Source: Ovis canadensis
Taxonomy: Eukaryota; Chordata; Mammalia; Artiodactyla; Bovidae
Assembly: GCF_042477335.2 (NCBI RefSeq)
Contig: NC_091247.1
Location: 38,553,501-38,617,500, forward strand
Direction of reading: 5' to 3'
Length of the DNA: 64,000 bases
Positions 11,735-23,700 of the stretch are shown here, piece by piece; positions within the stretch are counted from its first letter, which is position 1, and each line of letters starts with the position of its first letter. The notes beneath the pieces were generated by a model. The model ran no database searches. It had not been told where the DNA came from and saw nothing but the letters and a program-made list of their open reading frames with translations. The translations under genes were made by a program, and so were the position numbers.

Positions 11735-14700
11735 CTACAAAACAAATAAAACCAAACAAAAAAGCTTAAACTAAATAGTTATTATTTTCAAAATTTATTA
11801 ATTTATCTATTCAAACTTGGGGAGATTTAGGAAAAAAAAGCCCCTAATTGGTCCTAATTAGACCCTTGGGCTGGGAATTCAATTGATGCTTTTCTGAGGA
11901 CTGGAGCTTACAGCACACAGCCCAGCAAGGGGGGAAAGGAAGGCTTGAGAATGGTGGTTAAGGGTATGATATCTTTCCAGAATCCCTTTTCCCAGGGACT
12001 GAACACTTCAGTGGAACTCGAGCCCAAATGCCTCATTCAAGGGTCTTCACAAGACACCGAGGACCCGGAACATTTCTTGGCATCTTTCTAATTTACACTT
12101 TAGTTACAAGCGATGAACATTACTTAAAACCTTAATTCTGTACTACAATACAAAATAAGATACAAAGACATTGTAGCTGTGAATCTGCAACACAGGGTAG
12201 TATTTATTGTTAAAATAATTCAAAGTTATGGATTTTTTCTTCTAGGGAGAATTTAAGCTTATTCCCAAATATACTCTCAGGGGCATTCCAATATGCTCTC
12301 ATGAGTGGGAAGGAAAGGTCTGCTGCTATCAAGCATGGACTTGCACATAATCCTTAGCCTGTTTTCTGTTACAAGGTAAACTCATAGCAGTGGACTCAGC
12401 CTTGTTGCTATGATAGGGAATTAAAGAAGTAATCCTTAAGTATAACTATGCAGAAAATTTTCTAAATTTCTATTGTTCTCTTGGTCCTGACGTATATCTG
12501 AAAAGACAAATAATTAAGATAACCTAAGAGGAATATCGGGCTTCCCCTGGGCTTTCCTGGTGGCTGAGACGATAAAGAATTTGCCTGCAATGAGGGAGAC
12601 TCGGGCTCAATCCCTGGGTCAAGAAGATTCCTGGAGAAGCAAATGGCAACACATTACAGTATTCTTGCCTGGAGAATCCCATGGACAGAAGAGCCTGGTG
12701 GGCTACAATACATGGCGTCGCAAAAGAGTCGGACACGACTGAGTGACCAAACAACAACAAAGAGGAATATACTAAAATATAGTGGGTAAGGGGACTACAA
12801 GTGATCTTTTTGGTCTTATTTTCTAGGTTATCTGTCACTTTTATAATTTAAAAACTGTTTGAAATAAACTTCTGAAGTCCTCTTTGAAAAACAAGGGCAT
12901 CAGACATACATTCTGCCTTATGCAGTAAATGCTTCCCTGAAAAGTTTTCTTAAACTGTATACTTTTATACTACTGAGGCTGGGACAGAGAGCCTAGAGTG
13001 GGAAAACCAGAAGGCAGAGGGGACCACAGTTTTCTATTCTAGTTTCTGCCACTTAGGCTACAAAATAATTTCTCTCTTGATGGACTGTTGCAGTTAATCC
13101 AATTGGAGCTCAAGTGAGCATAAATTTATGTCAAAATTTACCTAACATCTACTGTTTCTATTGACCATCTTTGTCTTTTTAACTTCTCACCTTCTTTATC
13201 TTTTCCAGCTTTTACTTTTGTTTTTTAACTTAAATTTTCTCCTTTACTTTTTTCCTTTACAATTTCTTAAATCCCTCTTTAACTTCCATAAAGTACAACT
13301 TAAGACAGGAATTTAGTGTTTTATTCTTGAAGCAAATAAAGTTAGATTTTATTGCTATGGTCATTTATACATTTTTGGTTCATGAGCTTCAAGGAAAGAC
13401 AATTAGCTAGTAAATCTTACTACATAATTCTAGAAAATTTATTTAAATAAGACTAAAAAAGCATGCTGAATTTTAATATAAGAGCCTCTATTCATCAATA
13501 CACTTAAAACAATCTAAACTGAAATATAAATGCAACACATATTTGTGACAAAGAACTGGTTATCAAGAATATAAAAAGAATGCCCATAAACCAGTAAGAA
13601 AAGACAATTAAAATACTAAAATAGGAAAAAGACCCAAACAGACATTTCACAGAAGAAGAAACATATGCTGATAAACACACAAAGAGCTGTTCAATCTCTT
13701 TAGTTTTCAAGGAAATGAAAATCAATACCACATGAAATAGTATGAAATAGTTCAATAACAACAGAAAACAGGATGATATGTTGTCCAGGAGTAGTTGAAT
13801 CTGGCTTGTACTGGCTCACAGGAGCTGATGGCATGCATTTCTTTCCAACTCCACATTCAGTAGTATCATGTTAGCCTGAAATTAATCATGCTAAGAAAAT
13901 TTGTTATCATTAAAATTTTTTTTTAATGCTATAAAGAAGTGTTTGTTTTTTTTTTTCAGAAAGCCAGCTTACCAGCATATCACTATGTTATGCATTCATG
14001 TTAAGACATGTGTAGAATGTCATAACATTATTTTTTAAAAGCAAGGGAAAAACAAACACAAAACTAAAGACAGTGGTTGGCGAAAGCTGAAGTGACACAA
14101 CAGGAAAGAAGCACATGAATAGACTGAATTATTAATGTTCTAGTACTTATTAGTTCACTGAGGTTCAATACATTTTTTTTTAAAGAAAAAGGTAATTATG
14201 CATAGGTAAAAAATGATAGTGAACTAAGAAAATCATGAACTAAGGACTGTAATTTTTATCCACTCTTTTGCTCCTGATGGCCATTAAAATTTTTTTTCTA
14301 TAATCTCCTTTATCCAACCTAAATTTTTTCAGTATAAATAAGGGATTGAGTTAGATCATTCCCAACATCCTCTCCAGCTCTAAAACTCTCTATCCATAAA
14401 TCAGGGTTCAATTTTAATTAAATTTCAATTAAAAAAAAAAGTTCAGAATAACAATTTTAATCACACCTTTTTTCCTCTTAGAAAACCAGACATCTGTTTC
14501 AGTCAAAAGCTGTTTTAAAGATCCATTCCAAGAAGGCACAAGTTGAAGGAACATCCACTAGATAAAAAAAAATAGGTAAGAAAAAAACCCTATAAAACTT
14601 CGTTATTTTGAGTTCACATTTTCAAACTGCTTTCTTAAAACATAGTATCTAAAAATTTAATTTCCATTTTATAACCAACTGAAAGAAGTACAACTATTAC

Positions 14701-17700
14701 ATGATATGTTCATAAGCCTTAAATTCATCATGGCATTAATCGTGGTCCAAAGATAAAAACTAGAGGAGCGTAGAAGGAATAAGCTAATACCTGAAAAATA
14801 CTTATGGTTTCAAACGCACTACTGTTTTAGTATTAAAAAGGTAAATGTTCTACATGTGTGTGTACATAGATACATATAAAATATTCTATATTATATTATA
14901 GAGTGTAGATACAATACATATATACAATATATAAAATATACTAATTTTCTCAATTAACAATTAAGTTTCACTACATACTATGTGAGATTATAAAAGAAAT
15001 TAAATATGGGAAAACGGAGTTTCTCATTGTCTAACTGCTGTTGAGACAGTATGCAGAGTAATGAAGAACATGAATTTTTAAATCCTGGCCCTGTCAATTA
15101 ATAGAGAGGGAAATTACCTAATTTCTCTGGGCTTTAATTTCTTCATTTGCAAGATAAGCGTGATAATATGTCAACCTCACAGGACATTAGAATTAATATG
15201 GGTAAGATACTCAGAGCAGTGCCTACCTAGCACATATGAACACTCAATACTTATGAGAAAGAATGAATGCTAACAGTGGCTCAGAGAGAGACATGGGCTG
15301 TCTACTTTCCTTTAATGACAGGTTACCACATTTACTAAACTTCCTTGAGGAAAAACAGTAATAGGATCTCACCCAGAAGGTGACTCATTCCCAGGCTTCA
15401 TGACCATGTTAATGTAAACTTGGTGCTAAGGACAAAAGGCTAACAGCAAAATCACGTAGTGGGGAAAGCAACAGACTGGAACTCACAGACCTGGGTTCTG
15501 CCTCATGTCTGCCATGTAGTAATCGTAAGAATTCTAAGTGTTACCATCTACAGAACAAAAGCAACAGCCCATTTGTCTCTTCAGAATTGTGAAAACAAAA
15601 TTATACTAAAAATGTTGAAACCTTACAAAAGGAAAAAAAAAAAAAAAGTGAGACATATGTCTGAAGTACAAAAGACCTTTAAAAGAACCTCAACATTCTC
15701 TAGAAAAATTTGTGAAAAACTCATCATGAAGTTATTAATTCAACTGAAGCTCAATTCTGAAAACATTCCTGAAAACCACATAAAATAGTTAACATTTCTG
15801 ATCATGTAAATAACATGTTAATTATTGGGGAAAAAAAACCTTGGAAAAAACAGAAATGTATTCCTAGAAGAGAAAAGTATACAGAATACAAATAAAATTA
15901 CTCATGACACCAATTCCCTAAGCCTAAAGACTTAGCATTCTGGCATATGTCCTTTACCTTTTCTTACATGTATAATCACTCTCTCGCCACTGGACACTAG
16001 CTGTTTTCAGTTTTTCACTACTATAAGCAATGCTGAGTGGCTATCTTTACACACATCATATTATGGAAATACCTTTTTAAGGGCTGTGTATACATCCATC
16101 TCCACTTGCATCACAAACAAGTTAGATGAACCAATGAGTTGTTTCATGACATTTATACTAGAAAAGATAAAAGAGAAGTAGTGAGCCTCTCTTTATACAA
16201 AAGTTAAAGACCCTGGTCGAACTGAAAACGTTTTTAAAAGTCTTTTTTTATCAAAAGAAAACACGGAATTAAAAAACTACATCAGTCTTTTTGCCCAAGA
16301 CAAAGAATCTTAGACAAAAACAATCAATTTGAATGTAAGGATACTTATAATTCAGACTGTATGCTGCAAATGGTTTTTTCTTGCACTGCTGGGGAAACAA
16401 AGAGCTTGCTCCGTTGACTAATCAAGGTAAAGCAAAGTTCTAATAAGTTTTAGCATGCTCTCATAAAGTAGCAGCCTCCCCTTTCTTTTGCCTTTCCCTT
16501 TCATTCAATTAAAAAAAATTCTGTCAAAATTCACTGAAGAAGATGTATCTTCAAAGTAACCTTTTACCTCTAGGCTTAAGAGAACTGCTTAGTCATAAAA
16601 CAAGCTTTTATTTTATTAAGGGAGTAATATCAAGAAATAAGTGTTAGTGTAAATTTAGAATGGAAATGGTATTACTAGCTCTTTTCTTTTTTCCCTTCCC
16701 CCCCTCACTACCCTCAACAAGCCAGAAGAGCATATGAATTTTTAGGATGACCACTATGATTTATTTTCCTTTTGAAAAAAGCTCAATGAGAATTATATAA
16801 GAGAAAAAGTGTTGCTATGCCTTGACATTATTAGGTGATGATTTTCTGGTAGAATACAATAGTTCTCAAATCTTTCTATCAAAGTACCTCTTAAGGGCAG
16901 ATGAAAGGAAAGGACCCAGGAATCTAGGAGATGGCTAGCCATAAAAATAACACTTCTATTAATTTTGTATTTATAAGCCCAAAGAAACTTGAATTCTCTC
17001 TTTTCCACGATGTATTTAAACATAAAAATGTTTACTTCTCTCTTACTCCTCCCTACCCTTTGCCCCTCAAAAAGTCAGCAAAATTGAAAAACCAGTAAGC
17101 CACTGTTAAGCCTTTGGTTTTGTACATTTCCATCAGAATGCTATACACTCCCAGGGACATTTGTATCCCTGTTTCAGAAGCACCACTGTCAAGGTACTGC
17201 AATCCTGAAAGTGATTATAGAGTTTCTGGCCTTTACAAGTTCATTCCCACTCTGAATTTCTCAGACCCATAGCAAATATGTTAGCTCCATTATTACAAAT
17301 AAGTTCAGAGAGGAGAGACCATGACATAATCACCTCTACCTCCTTCAAAGCCCTCAACAGAGTAACTTTACACATAGCAGTCATTCAGAAATTACTTGAA
17401 GGGAGGAAGGAAGAACAAGCAAACTAAATAAAAGACCACTTTAATTGTGAATTTAATTTCATCAGTCTTAGTAACAAGTTTAAGACTATTTTCTCAAATG
17501 TAATTTCTGGATAATAAGAGATGGTGGTTTTTAAAATAAATCTTTAGATTCTTTAAGAGTCCAGCAAAAGTGAGGTAACCCTAGAGACTTTCTATAGTTT
17601 TATAGCAGCAATGAATTTTTCCATTAAAATTGATTAAAACAGTAGACATAATATGCACTGTATCAAAAAAATGCATTGTATCATTTGCAACAAAGGAAAG

Positions 17701-20700
17701 AAACAGATACATTCCATTAAATTTACTTTTTCATAATATATTTTTGTTTTATACAAAAATGTCTTACATACTTTTAACAAATGAAGAACAGTCTTTTAGA
17801 TAATTATGAAGCTATTTAAAATTCAAATACCTGAGTTCTTTAAAAAGTTCAACATTCTGGTGAGTCATCAAATTGTTTAGAAGCCATTCAAGGCACCTGA
17901 AATTAAAACATGGAATTATTTCATTATACATTATATATTTATGATTTATTGAGTAGGACATACAGTTAAAGTAAAAACAGAGTATTAATCTTGCTAGGAC
18001 ATGCTCAAATATTTTAATTTAACAACTGGAAATTTAGTACTGTTTTTGTCAGCAGTTAGTATGGGAATATTCCCTTAATATTAATAAGAGCCTTTCTAAT
18101 TGAGAAAACTTCATTTTCAAGTTCATGTTAAATGGTTTATGAAGGGCCTTACATACTTCTGTTACCTTCTTTATAATTTGAAAATGGGTACTGCAATTCT
18201 CAAGACTTAAAACACTGCCAGTAGTTGCACTGATATACAGTCAGCCCTCGGTATCCGCAGGTTCTGTATCCGTGGATTCAACCAACCGAGAATTGAAAAT
18301 ATTGGAGAAAAAAATAATAACTTCAGAATGTTCCAGAAAGCAAAACTTAAATTTGTCGCAAGACAGCAACTATTTACATAGCATTTACAGTGGATTTATA
18401 ACTATTTACATAGCCTTTACACTGGTATAATAATAATCCAGAGATGATTCACAGTATACAGAAGGATGGTTATTTGAAAATACTACACCATTAAATAAGG
18501 GAGGTGAGCAACCGCAGATTCTGGTATACACCCAGGTCCTAAAGCTAATCCCCTGCGGATAGTGAGGGACGACTGTAGTGGCTATTATGCCTACTGCTTT
18601 AAAACATTTGATAGAAATGTACTGTAAAGAGGGACCATAGTTTTTATAAGCATGTATAACCCACCCACAGTCACAGAGACCACACTTTTGAAGAATTTAC
18701 TAATTAGTCCAAATATAGAAAGGAACCTTTTATAGCAAATTCTATTCTTTTTTTTCCTCTTTTTTTTAAAATAGCTATACATTCTCTTAAGAAACCAAAG
18801 CAATCAAATTCCCGAAAGTGGAATGAGGGGGAACACAAGCAAGGCAACTCACTTCCTCTTTACAGAATCTAGTCCATAGGTCCCTGCGGATGTGTAATAG
18901 CCACACACAGTTTTCACATTGATTGTCTCCTTCATCGTCTCACCACACTGCTGTATTAAACCATCCTGCAAATATAAATAAGTGCTGGAAAGGCCCATTT
19001 CATACGTGAAAAATTAGTTCTGAGTATGTGCTTTCACATATTAAAAAGGAGAAAAAAAAAAAAAGGAAGGAAGAAAGAAAACCATTAAGTGCAGCAAGCC
19101 TAAATCTTTTTTGAAAGTCCAGTAAAAATTCCTAAAAAAAAAAATAATCCAGGAAGTATTCAACTAAATACTTGAACTGAAAAATGGAAGGGAGAGGGTA
19201 AAAGCAGTAAAGACAGAGATAAAAATTGCTAACTCTTTTCTGTTCTCCTCTCTGGGACCTTTGCAAACTTAAGCAGCATTCTGTTTCACCTGTTCTTTTA
19301 AAACTAAGACCTTTTTATATAATCAGACGACTATGTGATGGGCTAGGCAAGTACACAGTATGAATCAAGAGCAAGTTTTTATTAAAGTTTAAAACACCTA
19401 TCAATATCTAAGAAATATACCTAAGACAAATATAGTATTGTTTTAAACTTACATTGAAATTTTAATCTAAAATGTTTATATAGAAGATTTCAAATAGCTA
19501 ATTTTATTTATGATAGGGAAAGAATTCTGTCATTTTTTTTAAATTCTGTCATTTTTCACTCCAATTTCTGAGCTATATTCACCATGCAAAAGTATTACTG
19601 TTAAATAGCTAAGTCATAAGGATAATGCAGAAAGTGAATTTACTCAAATTTCTGAACTACGTCCAACATGCAAGAGTATTATTGTTAAATAGCCAAGTCA
19701 CACAGATAATGCAGAAAGTGAATTTAGAATAAAACTGGAAAAGGATTAAAAGTTTAAAAAGTGTAATTATTGAAAATAAGTATCAAAAGGATTAAAACAT
19801 TAAAAAGTCAAATTACCTCAGCCAAGGATATTTAACAAGCTATTAACTATTATTTCAAATAAACCAGTATAAAAATGCCACATGAAAAGAATCTTAACTT
19901 TTTTAAATGATCAAAATAAAATGTTGACTCAAACTGGGATTTTAAACCTTCTAGACTCTGCCCCTTTCCTTTTAAAACCCATCTGTGCCATCAGGTCTAG
20001 TGGATAATCCCTGCTTAACCTCGCCAGTATCCAGTTTTCCTCTCCATGCTTTTAACCTCATCTAGACCCTCCCATGGATTACTGCAATAGGATTTATAAT
20101 CAACTTTCCTTTCAGCTCATTCTTCACATTGATCCCAAGCACTCTTTCTAAAATATAACTTTATCTTTCCTCGGATTAGAATTTTTCAAAATCAAGTATG
20201 CAAAGTGTTAACTTTTTAAAAGGTACTGAGGGACTTTCGTGATCTGGCCTCTGCCTCTTTTCCTCCAACCCTTCTTCTATTCTATGCTAGATCTGTGTTC
20301 CACTCAGATTCTCTAATGCTCCATTATTTTCTCATTTCTATGTCTTAGTTTTCTGCATGAAATGCTCTCTCTTCCTCTCTCTTCTTACTTCACAAGATAA
20401 ACACATTTTTAGTTTTTAAGACTCAACCTCAAACACAACTTCCTTCTTTGACACTACCAGGTTAAACTGACCACTTTGCACATCCACTAAATGCTACAGA
20501 AAGTTTATCATCATATCTATAATATTGGACAGCTCTTACTTTACTTTTTGGGCCTGTATATCAACTCTTCCTCCTTGACTCTATACACATTATATTGTGA
20601 GCTTCTTGAAGGCAAGCTACTGCTGCTAAGTCGCTTCAGTTGTGTCTGACTCTGTGCAACCCCATAGACGGCACTCCACCAGGCTCCCCCGTTCCTGGGA

Positions 20701-23700
20701 TTCTCCAGGCAAGAACACTGGAGTGGGTTGCCATTTCCTTCTCCAATGCAGGAAAGTGAAAAGTGAAAGGGAAGTCGCTCAGTCGTGTCTGACTCTTAGC
20801 GACCCCATGGACTGCAGCCCACCAGGCTCCTCCGTCCATGGGATTTTCCAGGCAAGAGTACTAGAGTGGGGTGCCATAAGGCATAGATATCTTTATTTAC
20901 CTCTGGATCTCTATGCCTAGCTTGACACACTGCTCAATATACTTCTGTTGAATGAACAAATCTGTCATTCTACCAATAGATTATATACATTTAGGTGGTT
21001 TACACACAATTATTTCCTAAGAAAACATTTATATAGTAAGCACTCAAAGTTTTCTGAATCCATGAACTATATGAATAATCAAATCATAAGCCACTTGCTT
21101 CATAATAGTCAAGATAAGTTATTAATGCACAGAAAGAAGTGAAAGTCGCTCAGTCACGTCTGACTCTTTGTGATCCCATCGGCTACACAGCCCATGGAAT
21201 TCTCCAGGCCAGCATACTGGAGTTGGTAGCCTTTCCCTTCACCAGGGGATCTTCCCAACCCAGGGAATGAACAGGTCTCCTGCACTGCAGGCGGATTCTT
21301 TACCAGCAGAGCCACAAGGGAAGCCCCATTAATGCACAGAAATGTATAAATGGATTTAGACAAGTATATTTGTTTCACATTATAGTCTTGTCTAGTCAAG
21401 GCTATGGTTTTTCCTGTGGTCATGTATGGATGTGAGAGTTGGACTGTGAAGAAGGCTGAGCGCCGAAGAATTGATGCTTTTGAACTGTGGTGTTGGAGAA
21501 GACTCTTGAGAGTCCCTTGGACTGCAAGAAGATCCAACCAGTCCATTCTGAAGGAGATCAGCCCTGGGATTTCTTTGGAAGGAATGATGCTAAAGCTGAA
21601 GCTCCAGTACTTTGGCCACCTCATGCAAAGAGTTGACTCACTGGAAAAGACTTTGATGCTGGGAGGGATTGGGGGCAGGAGGAGAAGGGGATAACAGAGG
21701 ATGAGATGGCTGGATGGCATCACGGACTCGATGGATGTGAGTCTGAGTGAACTCCAGGAGATGGTGATGAACAGGGAGGCCTGGCATGCTGCAATTCATG
21801 GGGTCGCAAAGAGTCGGACACGACTGAGCGACTGAACTGAACTGAATAATCATTCTAAGATCTCTACATAGAAACAGCCTGCATTCATTTTACACAAATA
21901 TCAAGATCCTCCTCATTTGTAGTAAAATTTTTGGTTAAACATTTTAAATGACTTATCACAAAAGAAATATTTATATATTCATTTTAAAAATTATAAAAAG
22001 CTAGGTTTTACTATTGTTTTTGGAAGGGATACCTTGAAACAAAGACACAAGTGTTATTATTTTTTGAGTACTGTGCATACTTACCAATTGCAGCATACAA
22101 GCTGCTGCCAAAATAGCAATGACTCGACTTGGCTTTATTAAGACATCATCTCGATACAATGACCCAAATGCCACCTGAAGTGCTGAAAGCAAAATACACA
22201 GATAGAATGAAATAACAATTTTAGCTGTAAGAATATTACAAGAATAAGAACAGTCTTTATACACTAAGACATATGTCTAAATCTAGTATAAATGGATAAG
22301 ATGATCATCACTAATAAAACTACTGCTGCTGCTGCTGCTAAGTTGCTTCAGTTGCGTCTGACTCTGTGCGACCCCATAGATAGCAGCCCTCCAGGCTCCC
22401 CCGTCCCTGGGATTCTCCAGGCCAGAACACTGGAGTGGGTTGCCATTTCTTTCTCCAATGCATGAAAGTGAAAAGTGAAAGTGAAGTCGCTCAGTCGTGT
22501 CTGACTCCTAGTGACCCCATGGACTGCAGCCTTCCAGGCTCCTCCATCCATGGGATTTTCCAGGCAAGAGTACTGGAGTGGGGTGCCATTGCCTTCTCCA
22601 ATGCATGAAAGTGAAAAGTCAAAGGGAAGTTGCTCAGTGGTGTCCGACTCCTAGCGATCCCATGGACTGCAGCCCACCAGGCTCCTCCGTCCGTGGGATT
22701 TTCCAGGCGAGAGTACCAGAGTGGGGTGCCAATAAAACTACTGGTAACGGTTATGGACTGATGATGCTTTAATAACAATGCTATACATTTCCATCAATTC
22801 TATCAAATCATGCTGGATTCTCCTACATCTAACCTTGATATCAGTTAGTGGTCAGAATTAAGACACCCTTGGAAAGAGTTTTATGAAGATGTCCCTGAGT
22901 AGATCAATCGTTAAGTACAACTGCACAGACCAAATGACAGTCTTAACCCTGGTGGTTCAGTGCTTCACTGTGGAGCATGGAATATCTCCTGTCCTGTGAG
23001 TGAGCGCTCAGTTGTGTCCAACTCCTTGTGACCGCATGGACTGTAACCAGTCAGGCAGTCCTCTGTCTACGGAATTTTCCAGGCAAGAATACTGGAGACT
23101 GTTGCCATTTCCTCCTCCAGGGGATCTTCCCGACCCAGGAACTGAACCCGCATCTCCTGTGACTCCTGCCACCACAGCTGTTTGAACCTGAGCATCCTTC
23201 TCTCTACTGCCATTCTCATGCATGTCCTGCAAGGTTTGCTTTATAAACATTCTTTGCCCATGAGGTTAGTACTGGGTACTTCCACTTCAGTTATCAGAGA
23301 GAGACGCAGGAGCACCAGGACAGGAGTGAGAACTATAGTCTGATCCTACCTCACTAAACTGCTCTGAGACCTAAAACAAGTCTCTTAAATCCTCCTGGCC
23401 TCAGCTTCCTCATCTAAAGACCATTATAGCTCTAAAACAATACTGACTACCTGATACATCTGCTTGTTCCCAGAAAAGATCTTTTTGTGTAGGGAATAAT
23501 CAGTGAATACTGTTTACGGCTTACTGTTTACTGGTCATACTTCTCCTTTCTTCACTCTACATCCTCTATATCCCAGGCAGATATATTTTTAAACATGAAG
23601 GAAACAGACTGATGAAGCTGACACGACTAAGTAAGATTAGGGATACACAGAACAGAATCGATAAAGTATAGAGTAAATCAATAAAAAATCCTCACAGTGA

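Larger units (their letters stand above)
11735..14466 (-). other. GMCL1: GMCL1 intron 8
   Basis: AT-rich intron with a Bov-tA SINE (12537-12759) and an L1 ORF2-like fragment (13530-13770). The remaining stretches look unique, including a more GC-rich part at 11,850-12,100. I see no exon or RNA gene in them. Confidence 0.7.
18966..22084 (-). other. GMCL1: GMCL1 intron 4
   Basis: Contains an 84-base tandem duplication (19563-19730), an L2 fragment split by BOV-A2 (19990-20965), a Bov-tA (21136-21327) and a BovB 3' end (21390-21846). Elsewhere only AT-rich unique-looking DNA is seen. Confidence 0.7.

Noticed and set aside
15459..15788. 109-codon plus-strand frame with lysine run
   Set aside because: In GMCL1 intron 7, antisense, starts in a MIR-like patch and includes a poly-A run; no homology recognised.
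21154..21723. 189-codon minus-strand frame
   Set aside because: It spans a Bov-tA, a spacer and the antisense of a BovB tail; it is a chance join of repeat shadows.
22321..22340. (ctg)n runs as disease-type trinucleotide repeats
   Set aside because: The short runs at 22,321, 29,351, 40,262 and 41,776 are the normal simple-sequence tails of BOV-A2 SINEs.
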